From NCBI RefSeq assembly GCF_000720255.1, contig NZ_JOJE01000085.1:1-8706 (forward strand): 8,706 bases of DNA, written 5' to 3'. A program made the translations under genes and the position numbers. The stretch comes from Streptomyces griseus subsp. griseus (GTDB lineage Bacteria > Actinomycetota > Actinomycetes > Streptomycetales > Streptomycetaceae). Positions 1-5,746 of this stretch are shown in pieces; position 1 is the stretch's first letter; every line of letters starts with the position of its first letter. The notes below the pieces were generated by a model. That model did not search any database. It was not told the origin of the DNA and was given only the letters and a program-made list of their open reading frames with translations.

Positions 1-144
1 CCCGCCCGTGCACCCAAACCCACACGACCGGGCCCGGGGCGGCCGCTCGGCTCGAAAAACCGACGACCCGCCAACCGCTACGACGTGGGTAAAACGGTCG
101 AGCGACCCGAGAGCATCGCCGAACGTGACCAGGTCAGACCATAA
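1..144 (+). CDS. C-terminal end of a transposase-like protein (cut by the window edge)
   Basis: Frame 1 is open from the first base to a TAA at 142-144 and gives 47 residues with no start codon needed, so it is the tail of a gene that begins outside the window. The tail is basic and contains an AT-hook-like GRPLGSKNRRPA segment followed by RYDVGKTVERPES. From memory, such GRPxGSKN...DVGKT endings are common at the C-terminus of Streptomyces DDE-type transposases, so transposase is the likely identity, although no catalytic region is visible. It reads towards two minus-strand gene remnants. The fragment is too short to assign an IS family, and another basic DNA-binding protein is possible. Confidence 0.5.
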   Translation, partial: PARAPKPTRPGPGRPLGSKNRRPANRYDVGKTVERPESIAERDQVRP

Positions 145-170
145 AGAACAAGCTTAGGAACTTGCCCAGT

Positions 171-452
171 TCAGATGGGGTAACAGAAAGCATCCGCATC
201 GTGATCGATGAGGGACATCCCGGATGCCAGTGCCCGGGCAGCGTCGGCGAAGTACTGCTCGTTGGCACCAGGGGCGAGACCGAGGGGGACGCCTTGGCTG
301 AGGCCGACGAATAGTGCCCTGAGCGCGGTGGTCAGGCGTTGCGCCTGTTGCGACGTCACGACGCTTCCGTTGTGCGACCTTCCGGTGAACAGCGCGATCA
401 GATGGTCCTCCTGCGACCGGATGGACGTAGCGAGTGGGACCCCAGCTCTGAG
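171..452 (-). pseudogene. C-terminal remnant of a TetR-like regulator
   Basis: After an in-frame TGA at 453-455, the minus frame stays open for 93 codons to a TGA at 171-173. The product is an amphipathic helical sequence including RSQEDHLIALFTG, then SQQAQRLTTALRALFVGLSQG. This pattern of a charged 'xREDxLxxLF' helix, a short gap and an 'AxxLxxALxxGL' helix resembles the ligand-binding C-terminal domain of TetR-family regulators. The N-terminal helix-turn-helix is absent: directly upstream is alcohol-dehydrogenase-like sequence, so a deletion or rearrangement has removed it. The only internal start is a GTG at 357-359, which would give a 62-aa piece without DNA-binding function. The family assignment rests on helix pattern only and is tentative. 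Confidence 0.45.
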
Positions 453-455
453 TCA

Positions 456-728
456 TGCAGGGCCATGTTTGAGCGCGGCAAGGCCATCGCGTGGCGGTCA
501 GGTGAGGAGGGCGGTGAAGGTGCCGACGTCGATCCGGCCCTCGGCGATGTCGCGCAACGTCTGGCGGTACTCACCCGGGCTGCCGCCGAACGGCCCGTAC
601 ATGTCCAGCTCCCTGCCGACCACCACCCCGGGGTCGACCGTGTCGGGGCGCAGGCAGACACCGACCAGCACGATCTCCGCACCGGCCGGTGCGCCGTCGA
701 CGACCCGGGCGAGAACCTGGGCACTCGG
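456..728 (-). pseudogene. C-terminal remnant of a zinc-type alcohol dehydrogenase (MDR family)
   Basis: Directly after the cellulase stop codon (729-731), and in the same frame, the minus strand encodes a stretch typical of the end of medium-chain dehydrogenases/reductases: GAEIVLVGVCLRPDT from the Rossmann fold, then a GRELDMYGPFGGSPGEY region and TLRDIAEGRIDV near the C-terminus. It stops at a TGA (498-500), but the same frame then gives DGLAALKHGPA, which matches the usual 'G(V/L)AxAFxALKHGPA' tail, before a second TGA at 453-455. There is no plausible start codon, and the zinc-binding and most of the cofactor-binding regions are absent. It therefore appears to be a dead fragment with further internal decay. 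Intact relatives are about 350 residues long; only about 90 codons remain. Confidence 0.7.
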
Positions 729-2225
729 TTATGGGGTCGAGTAGGGGTCTTGGCTGATCAGGTGGGCCTTCAGACCCTCTCCTACGCCGGGTTCCGGGGT
801 GCCCGCCCAGTCCTTGATGAGCACGCCACCACTGCTGCATCCCCAGGGGTTCCAGGTCCACGCGAGATAACTCATGTTGTGAGCGTCGGCCCAGTCCACC
901 AACTGCTGCATGTAGTCGAAGCCGCAGTTGTCCTGGCCGAACTCACCGATGACGACGGGCACGTGCTGGGCGAGCGGCGCGACTTGGCTGTCCCAGCAGG
1001 ACACTGTCGCACAGGCGTTGAAGCTGTACGAATGCCATGACGCGGCGATGTTGTTCAGCGGGTCGTTCGGCATGTGCGTCAGCCACTCGCGCATGTCGTT
1101 GGCCCACTCAAGGCCACCCAGCATGAGGACGTTGGTCGCGCCGGTGGCCCGGACCGCGTCGACCAGGTCCTGCATGCCGGCCGTCTCGTACGGGAGGCCC
1201 GTGCAGGTGCCGCCGTCGCGCCAGCACTGCCAGCCGACGGTCTTGTCCCAGCCGGCGGCGATCTCCGGGTACGGCTCGTTGAACAGATCGAGGACGACGG
1301 CGTCATTGCCCTTGAAGGCGTTGGCGACACCGGTCCAGAACTGGGGGGCGTACTGCGCGTCCGGCATGGGTTTCTGGCAGGTCGCGGTGGCGTCCTTGCA
1401 GTGCCAGTCCGGCCCGTTGGTATAGGCGCCCCGCGTCCAGTGCAGGTCGAGGATCGGGGTGATGCCATTGGCGACCAGCAGGTTGACGTAATCTTTGATG
1501 CCCTGCTGGTAAGCGGTCCCCTTGGGCGAGCCGTTGAGGCCGAGCCAGCATTCCTCGTTCAACGGCACACGTACCGCGTGGATGTTCCAGGTCTTCATGG
1601 CGTCGACGGAAGCCTGGCCGACCGGGCCGCCGTCCCACAGTCCCTTGCCCTGCACACAAGCGTATTCACCGCTGGAGCGGTCCACGCCCAGCAGCCGGTA
1701 CGGCTTGCCGCTCGCGGTGACGATCTTGTTGCCGGAAACCTTCAGCTCCGGGGCCGGACCGCTGGGACCGCCGGTCGGAGTGGTGGTGGGGCTGGGGGTC
1801 GGGGATGTCACCGAGCCGGTACAGGTCACGCCGTTGAGTGCAACCGATGCGGGTTGCGGATTGGCGCCCTTCCACGCACCGTTGAACCCGATGGAAGCCG
1901 ACCCGCCCGTGTCCAGCGTCCCGTTCCAGTCGAGGTTGGTGGCGGACACGTGGGTTCCGGACTGTGCCCAGGTAGCACTCCAGCCGTTGGTGACCTTCTG
2001 GTCGGAGTTCGGGAAGTCGAACGTCGCGGTCCACCCTCGCACGGGGGAGCCGAGATTGGTGATGGCCAGGTCCGCGGTGAACCCTCCCGGCCATTGGCTC
2101 TGCACCTTGTAGGCGACCGAGCAGCCGGTGGCGGCTGCCGATGCGGGCAGGGTGGCGAGGGCAAGGCCACCCAGGATCAGTGCACCGGCGGCGCCGGTGG
2201 CTATTAAGGTGTGACGACGTTTCAC
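729..2225 (-). CDS. Secreted GH5 endoglucanase/cellulase with N-terminal CBM2
   Basis: This 498-aa secreted glycoside hydrolase should cleave beta-1,4-glucan, most likely cellulose, outside the cell. Residues 1 to about 32 form a signal peptide (KRRH, a hydrophobic core, then LPASAAA). Residues 35-135 are a CBM2 bounded by C35 and C135, with the three surface tryptophans W45, W82 and W100. A Pro/Thr/Ser linker follows (about 137-160), then a GH5 catalytic domain (about 162-490). The acid/base is E317 in LFNEPYP and the nucleophile is E428 in VVIGEFGQ; H261 (LDLHW) and H398 (SWHSY) also fit GH5. The frame continues upstream, but the GTG at 2225 is chosen because AAGGAG (2231-2236) lies 5 nt before it and the signal peptide starts there. 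Codon 7 is TTA (2205-2207) followed by ATA, both rare in Streptomyces. The gene follows the Cip1-like gene after 190 nt, and no terminator is visible after its stop. Confidence 0.93.
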   Translation of the reverse strand: MKRRHTLIATGAAGALILGGLALATLPASAAATGCSVAYKVQSQWPGGFTADLAITNLGSPVRGWTATFDFPNSDQKVTNGWSATWAQSGTHVSATNLDWNGTLDTGGSASIGFNGAWKGANPQPASVALNGVTCTGSVTSPTPSPTTTPTGGPSGPAPELKVSGNKIVTASGKPYRLLGVDRSSGEYACVQGKGLWDGGPVGQASVDAMKTWNIHAVRVPLNEECWLGLNGSPKGTAYQQGIKDYVNLLVANGITPILDLHWTRGAYTNGPDWHCKDATATCQKPMPDAQYAPQFWTGVANAFKGNDAVVLDLFNEPYPEIAAGWDKTVGWQCWRDGGTCTGLPYETAGMQDLVDAVRATGATNVLMLGGLEWANDMREWLTHMPNDPLNNIAASWHSYSFNACATVSCWDSQVAPLAQHVPVVIGEFGQDNCGFDYMQQLVDWADAHNMSYLAWTWNPWGCSSGGVLIKDWAGTPEPGVGEGLKAHLISQDPYSTP

Positions 2226-2415
2226 CTGGTCTCCTTGTTGCGTAAGGGATCGATGAGCTCGATACCCATCTGATCGACGGACGGGTGAGCCAGGGCCCAG
2301 GCGAGGGCCTGCAGCTGACCGGTCCACCAGGCGGGTGCTGAGGGCCGTACGGATCAAGGAATCGACAACTGCCGCGCGTTCAGATCCTGTCGTCCCGGCA
2401 CATTCCATGCGGGTG
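2226..2415 (-). other. Spacer between the Cip1-like gene and the cellulase
   Basis: These 190 nt hold the cellulase ribosome binding site (AAGGAG, 2231-2236) and a small perfect inverted repeat, ATCGA-TGAGC-TCGAT (2249-2263), just upstream of it. I see no second copy of the CebR palindrome and no strong terminator hairpin. The cellulase could be cotranscribed with the two upstream genes or have its own promoter; the sequence alone does not decide. Confidence 0.5.
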
Positions 2416-3582
2416 TCAGCAGCCGATCGGTGAGGAGCCCAGGGCCACGTCGTCGAACCAGAGAGTGTCGTCCCCGGTGCCGTAGCTCTCCCAGCCCAGG
2501 CGCAGGCCGGTGGGGCGGGGAGGGGTCCTGCGGGCGAGCCACTGCCCGTCGACGTTCTGGGTCGGCACCCCGTCCACGTGCAGTCCGGCGATCTCCTGGT
2601 CGTCGACCCAGGTGCGCATGGACTGGGCGGTGGTGTCGATCTGGTACCGCAGGCACAGCCACCGGCCGGTCGCCAGCGGGGTGCTGAGCGCGACACCCGC
2701 CGGGCTCTGTTCCGGCAGCGTCGCGTCGTCGCTCTCGCGGTTCCACTGCAGCGCGCCGTTCTGCCCGCCGACGCGCAGCGCCTTGCCGCCCTGCGAGGCG
2801 TCCGGCATGGACACGAAAGTGACGTGGTTGATGGGCAGGGCGGTGGTGTGCCGGACCCGCATCCGCACGTACACCACGGGCCCGACGGAGGACAGATCGC
2901 GGGTGGAGGCTGCGAAGACGTGGTTGCAGTAGCCGGCGCCGCCGTCGACGCGCAGCGACCTGGTGCCGCTGAAGGCGACGGACGTGTCGACGCTGACCTT
3001 CCCCGTTCCCTGGCAGTCGGGTGCCGTGGTCTGCCAGTCGCCCGAGGGCACGGTGCCGGTCTGGTCCTCGAAGTCGGAGCAGATCGTCGCCCCGGCCCCG
3101 GCGCATTCAGCCGGCGCCGTGGATGTCGCCGTCGGCGTCGGCGTGGGAGTCGCGGTTCCGCCGCACGGAGCGCCGTTGAGGGCAAAGGCGGTGGGGGCGG
3201 GGTCGGCGGTGCGCCAGGTGCCCTGGAGGCCGAAGTCCACGGACCCGCCGGCGGCGAGCACGGCATTGTGCGCGGCGTTCACGGCGGTCACCGCGCTGCC
3301 CGACTGGGTGACCTGCGCGTTCCAGGCGGACGTGACCTGCTGGTCCCCGCCGTAGGCCCACTCCAGCCGCCAGCCGTTCAGGGCGGCGCTGAGATTCGTG
3401 ACGCGGATCTGGGCGGTGAAGCCGCCGGACCACTCGTTGGTGGTGTACGTGACCGTGCAGCCCGTCGGCGCGCCCTGTGCGCGCGACGTCGCGATGGCGG
3501 GAAGGGCAACCGCCACCACGGTCAGCACCAATGCCCACAGAGGCAGCCGGCGGCGGCGCACGCGTAATGAAGTCATGGCCAT
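2416..3582 (-). CDS. Secreted CBM2 protein with Cip1-like core domain
   Basis: This 388-aa secreted protein has a signal peptide (about 1-38, RVRRRRLPLW then a hydrophobic stretch), a CBM2 between C42 and C140 with W51 and W87, a TP-rich linker (about 143-158), and a core of about 230 residues. The core contains ICSDFEDQ, APDCQGTGKVSVDT, NHVTFVSMPDASQGGK, NRESDDATLP (281-290) and a final WFDDVALGSSPIGC. From memory these segments line up closely with the core of Trichoderma reesei Cip1, including cysteines equivalent to C190, C219, C310 and C388. Cip1 has a lyase-like jelly-roll fold, is induced with cellulases and has no firmly settled activity. At the third CBM2 aromatic position there is H105 instead of Trp. 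I chose ATG 3582 because GAGAGAG (3588-3594) lies 5 nt upstream; GTG 3588 and ATG 3576 are alternatives. Codon 6 is TTA (3565-3567). The gene starts 19 nt after the expansin stop codon. Confidence 0.86.
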   Translation of the reverse strand: MAMTSLRVRRRRLPLWALVLTVVAVALPAIATSRAQGAPTGCTVTYTTNEWSGGFTAQIRVTNLSAALNGWRLEWAYGGDQQVTSAWNAQVTQSGSAVTAVNAAHNAVLAAGGSVDFGLQGTWRTADPAPTAFALNGAPCGGTATPTPTPTATSTAPAECAGAGATICSDFEDQTGTVPSGDWQTTAPDCQGTGKVSVDTSVAFSGTRSLRVDGGAGYCNHVFAASTRDLSSVGPVVYVRMRVRHTTALPINHVTFVSMPDASQGGKALRVGGQNGALQWNRESDDATLPEQSPAGVALSTPLATGRWLCLRYQIDTTAQSMRTWVDDQEIAGLHVDGVPTQNVDGQWLARRTPPRPTGLRLGWESYGTGDDTLWFDDVALGSSPIGC

Positions 3583-3601
3583 GATCACTCTCTCGCGGGA
3601 G

Positions 3602-4912
3602 TCAGGACGCGGTGCAGAGGAGTGTGCCGAGGTCTCGGTCGTCGCCGTTGAGCGTCATGCCCCAGGTCGTCGACGCGCCCGGCGCCAGGGAGCCGTTGTA
3701 GGAGGCGTTGTGCACGGTGGTGGCGGGGCGGGACGGATCCACCACCGCGTTCCAGCGGTTCGCCACGGTCACACCGCCCGGCAGGGTGTGGTGCACCGAC
3801 CAGCCGGTGACCGGCCGGGACCCGGTGTTGGTGACCGTGACGTCGGCCTGGTACCCGCCCTGCCATGAGCCGGTCAGCTTCCACTGTGCCGTGCAGGCGG
3901 TGTCGCCGGAGGGGCTCGGCGCGGGAGTGGGAGGCGGTGTCCCTCCAGAGGTGTCAGTGGTGTAGGGGACGGCGGTGTAGTCCTGCGAGCAGCCACCCGC
4001 GCAGCCTGACGGCAGCGAGAAGGAGTACGTACGGCCGCCGCCCAGCCAGGCGTCGGCGGCGTCGCGGATCCGTATGGTGAAGTCGCTTCCGCCGGAGGCC
4101 GTCGCGCCGATTACATAGGACTGCCCCATGTCGCTGTTCATGGTGGCGTCGGTCCAGGTGCCGTTCGCCAGGTACTGGATGCCGTGGACGCCGTTGGGCA
4201 AATGGGAGACGGCGATGGCGGGCCAGTACCGCTGGGCTCCCCTGAGGAAGCCGATACGGATGTCGCCGCTGTAGGCCGGGGCCGGGACGAAGCTCCAGGA
4301 GACATGACGGTTGTTCCAGTGGTCCGGGTACATCGCCCCCACGGGGGTGCCGTTGGTCCGGAAGCGGTTGAGGGAATCGGTCGCCAGGTCAAGGTGGTTC
4401 GGGTCGTCCCGGCACCAGGCGTTGGAATCGGCACAGCTGTCCGCGACGAGCATGGTCAGGGTGGCCCCGTTGTACTTGTCGGCCACCCAGGAGCCGTTGC
4501 GGCAGAAGGGCTGGCCAGGGGCGCCGTCGTTGGTGCCGGAGCAGTAATCCCCGATAGTGACCTTGACCCAGCGGCCGCAGTTGCGGCCGTTGTCGAAGGC
4601 GCCCTTGATCGGTGCCTTTGAGTCCGGCACTGGGCGCGGGTAGGAGCCCGAGTAGTCGCCGGGTGTGTCGAACACGTTGAGCGCCACGAAGTCCTGGCTG
4701 TCCAGTTCGCGCTGCGGCAGACCACAGCCGCCGTAGGGGCTCCCGAGCCCGTTGAAGTGGGTCGCGTTGCCCAAGACCTCAGTGGCGGCGGCGCTCGCGA
4801 CGGGCGGCTGGGCGGCCGCGGCCACGACGGGTAACGCGGCACAGCAAAGCGCTGCCAGCAACACAGCAAGGCGCTTTCGGGCGGGCGAGCGGTGGATCGA
4901 AAGAAGCTGCAT
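3602..4912 (-). CDS. Secreted bacterial expansin with C-terminal CBM2
   Basis: This 436-aa secreted protein is expected to loosen cellulose or plant cell-wall networks without hydrolysis. It has a signal peptide (1 to about 43, ending VASAAA), then an expansin D1 double-psi beta-barrel (about 46-210) with T51, GGCGLP, CGRWVKVTIGDYC, LTMLVADSC (D158) and NHLDLATDSL, where D175 sits at the conserved 'LDL' aspartate. A D2/CBM63-like domain follows (about 213-316; YWPAIAV, GIQYLANGTW, FTIRIRD). A Pro-rich linker (about 323-336) leads to a CBM2 between C340 and C433 with W350, W387 and Y405. ATG 4912 is chosen over the upstream ATG at 5053 because GAAGGTGG (4921-4928) lies 8 nt before it, a signal peptide starts there, and the longer form would overlap the promoter and operator. 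Codon 27 is TTA (4832-4834). A GH45-like endoglucanase is the alternative, but the two-domain layout favours expansin. Confidence 0.87.
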   Translation of the reverse strand: MQLLSIHRSPARKRLAVLLAALCCAALPVVAAAAQPPVASAAATEVLGNATHFNGLGSPYGGCGLPQRELDSQDFVALNVFDTPGDYSGSYPRPVPDSKAPIKGAFDNGRNCGRWVKVTIGDYCSGTNDGAPGQPFCRNGSWVADKYNGATLTMLVADSCADSNAWCRDDPNHLDLATDSLNRFRTNGTPVGAMYPDHWNNRHVSWSFVPAPAYSGDIRIGFLRGAQRYWPAIAVSHLPNGVHGIQYLANGTWTDATMNSDMGQSYVIGATASGGSDFTIRIRDAADAWLGGGRTYSFSLPSGCAGGCSQDYTAVPYTTDTSGGTPPPTPAPSPSGDTACTAQWKLTGSWQGGYQADVTVTNTGSRPVTGWSVHHTLPGGVTVANRWNAVVDPSRPATTVHNASYNGSLAPGASTTWGMTLNGDDRDLGTLLCTAS

Positions 4913-5004
4913 GGGGGGATCCACCTTCTTCGTGACGGGGCGCCGTGACGTTCGTGTGGGACTCCTCTCGGAGTGAGGGGAGTGAGCGCTGGAGCACCCC
5001 CTCG

Positions 5005-5018
5005 TGGGAGCGCTCCCA
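5005..5018. promoter_or_regulatory. CebR operator
   Basis: TGGGAGCGCTCCCA is a perfect 14-bp palindrome and is identical to the published binding site of CebR (LacI family; CelR in Thermobifida), the cello-oligosaccharide-responsive repressor of cellulose genes in Streptomyces. It lies 92 nt upstream of the expansin start codon and about 17 nt downstream of a good -10 element, so bound CebR would block transcription from that promoter. It is the only full copy I find in the window. CebR itself is not encoded here. Confidence 0.92.
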
Positions 5019-5035
5019 CAGTCTCCGTATCCGGG

Positions 5036-5064
5036 ACTGTAGAAGAGGGCCATGACCCTGACAA
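5036..5064 (-). promoter_or_regulatory. Putative promoter of the cellulose gene set
   Basis: Read on the minus strand, TTGTCA (5059-5064) is followed by exactly 17 nt and TACAGT (5036-5041), a fair match to the sigma-70/HrdB consensus. The predicted transcription start is near 5029, which gives a leader of about 115 nt to the expansin ATG and puts the CebR box just downstream of the start. This is inferred from sequence and position only. Confidence 0.55.
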
Positions 5065-5137
5065 GGGGTCGCGTTCCCGTCGGAGTTTTCGCCGTGTCCG
5101 GGCTGGGGCGTGTGCCCGGCCCGGACAGGGGGTGGAG

Positions 5138-5239
5138 TCAGTTGGGGTTCGGCCTCTGCTTGGTGCCGCCGCTACAGGTCCACATCTGGACCGGGGCGCC
5201 GTCGGTGGTGGAGGCGCCGGTGACATCGAGGGACAGGCT
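5138..5239 (-). pseudogene. Remnant of a ricin-type (CBM13) lectin domain
   Basis: The minus strand encodes LSLDVTGASTTDGAPVQMW followed by TCSGGTKQ, a very close match to one repeat of ricin-type beta-trefoil lectin domains ('CLDVxGxSTxDGxPVQxWxCNGGxNQxW'). The QxW motif is present as VQMW, but the expected second 'NQxW' is lost: the sequence becomes KQRPNPN and stops at a TGA (5138-5140). Sequence before the repeat is low-complexity and does not continue the fold. Such domains usually sit at the end of secreted glycosidases, so this is probably the 3' relic of a lost carbohydrate-active gene upstream of the expansin, on the same strand. Confidence 0.6.
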
Positions 5240-5240
5240 G

Positions 5241-5270
5241 GACGGGACGGGACGGGACTGGACTGGACGT
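5241..5270. repeat. Pentanucleotide tandem repeat
   Basis: Six tandem 5-bp units read GACGG three times, GACTG twice and GACGT once. The tract ends two bases before the point where recognisable lectin-domain sequence begins on the opposite strand. It may mark slippage at the decay point of that gene. Confidence 0.75.
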
Positions 5271-5546
5271 CGGTGACGATCTCGCAGGGGTTGAGGTCCC
5301 CTGCTCGTTGGCCCCGCCCTGGCAATGAACCGGGACGTTTTTGGCACCCTCCCAGACCAGAGCCGAGTGCTGCGGGCCCGTCCGGCTCTACAGCTCCTCA
5401 GACTGCGGCCAAGGCCCCTCTTCCACCAGACCCCACACTCCCGCCCGCAGACGGTTCACACAGTCTCTGTCACCACGGCAGGCGAGGATTTCCGGTATTC
5501 CTCAACGCGCATCCGCCAAGGCACAGCGGAGGGGCTGCTGAGTACG
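5271..5546. other. Stretch without a recognisable gene
   Basis: I find no reading frame here that resembles a known protein and no clear structured RNA. The ORFs that cross it have random-looking, Arg/Pro-rich composition. The end of the region (about 5528-5533, GGAGGGG) is the likely ribosome binding site of the short winged-helix remnant starting at 5547. Confidence 0.5.
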
Positions 5547-5690
5547 ATGACTGACCCCGACCGGCGGTGGGCCTTCCTGACCAACCACACCAGGGTGCTG
5601 CGGGCCATCGCGCAGGACCCGCAAGCGCGGTTGCGCGCCGCCTCTCGGCGACGGTTGAACGCTGACCCTCTGTCGGCGGATCAAAAGTGA
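5547..5690 (+). pseudogene. N-terminal remnant of a winged-helix regulator, cut by an IS21 end
   Basis: ATG 5547 opens a 47-codon frame starting MTDPDRRWAFLTNHTRVLRA and continuing IAQDPQARLRA. This matches, from memory, the first helices of a family of actinobacterial winged-helix (ArsR/MarR-like) regulators of the type '(W)xFLTNHxRVLxxIAxDPxxRLRDVA'. The similarity ends around RLRAAS. From about 5663 the sequence is the terminal region of an IS21-type element, and the frame stops there at TGA 5688-5690. The recognition helix is missing, so the fragment should not bind DNA. The rest of the gene is not found to the right of the element within this window. Confidence 0.55.
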
Positions 5691-5694
5691 CCCA

Positions 5695-5730
5695 CTTGGT
5701 GATCTTCGTCTGACTCTGGCCTTGGTGATC
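5695..5730 (+). repeat. Direct repeat in the IS21 left end
   Basis: CTTGGTGATC occurs at 5695-5704 and again at 5721-5730, 26 bp apart from start to start. IS21-family elements typically carry several short repeats inside each end that serve as transposase binding sites, and this position fits that role. Confidence 0.6.
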
Positions 5731-5746
5731 AAGGTCAGGAGGGAAG

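Noticed and set aside
1074..2207. Plus-strand open frame of 377 codons opposite the cellulase
   Set aside because: It is a GC-bias shadow of the GH5 gene: Gly/Ala/Val-rich with no domain. The same applies to the plus-strand frames at 2578-3567 and 4184-4621.
2226..3266. Upstream extension of the cellulase frame (an 845-residue open frame)
   Set aside because: The first 347 codons overlap the Cip1-like gene in another frame, are rich in Arg/Pro/Thr and lack any domain. Signal peptide and ribosome binding site place the start at 2225.
4985..4990. Second AGCGCT core near the CebR box
   Set aside because: Only the 6-bp core matches; flanking bases do not follow the TGGG/CCCA arms, so it is not a credible second operator.
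4913..5053. Longer expansin start at 5053 (MALFYS...)
   Set aside because: It would put the CebR operator and the predicted -10 inside the coding sequence and would bury the signal peptide at residue 48.
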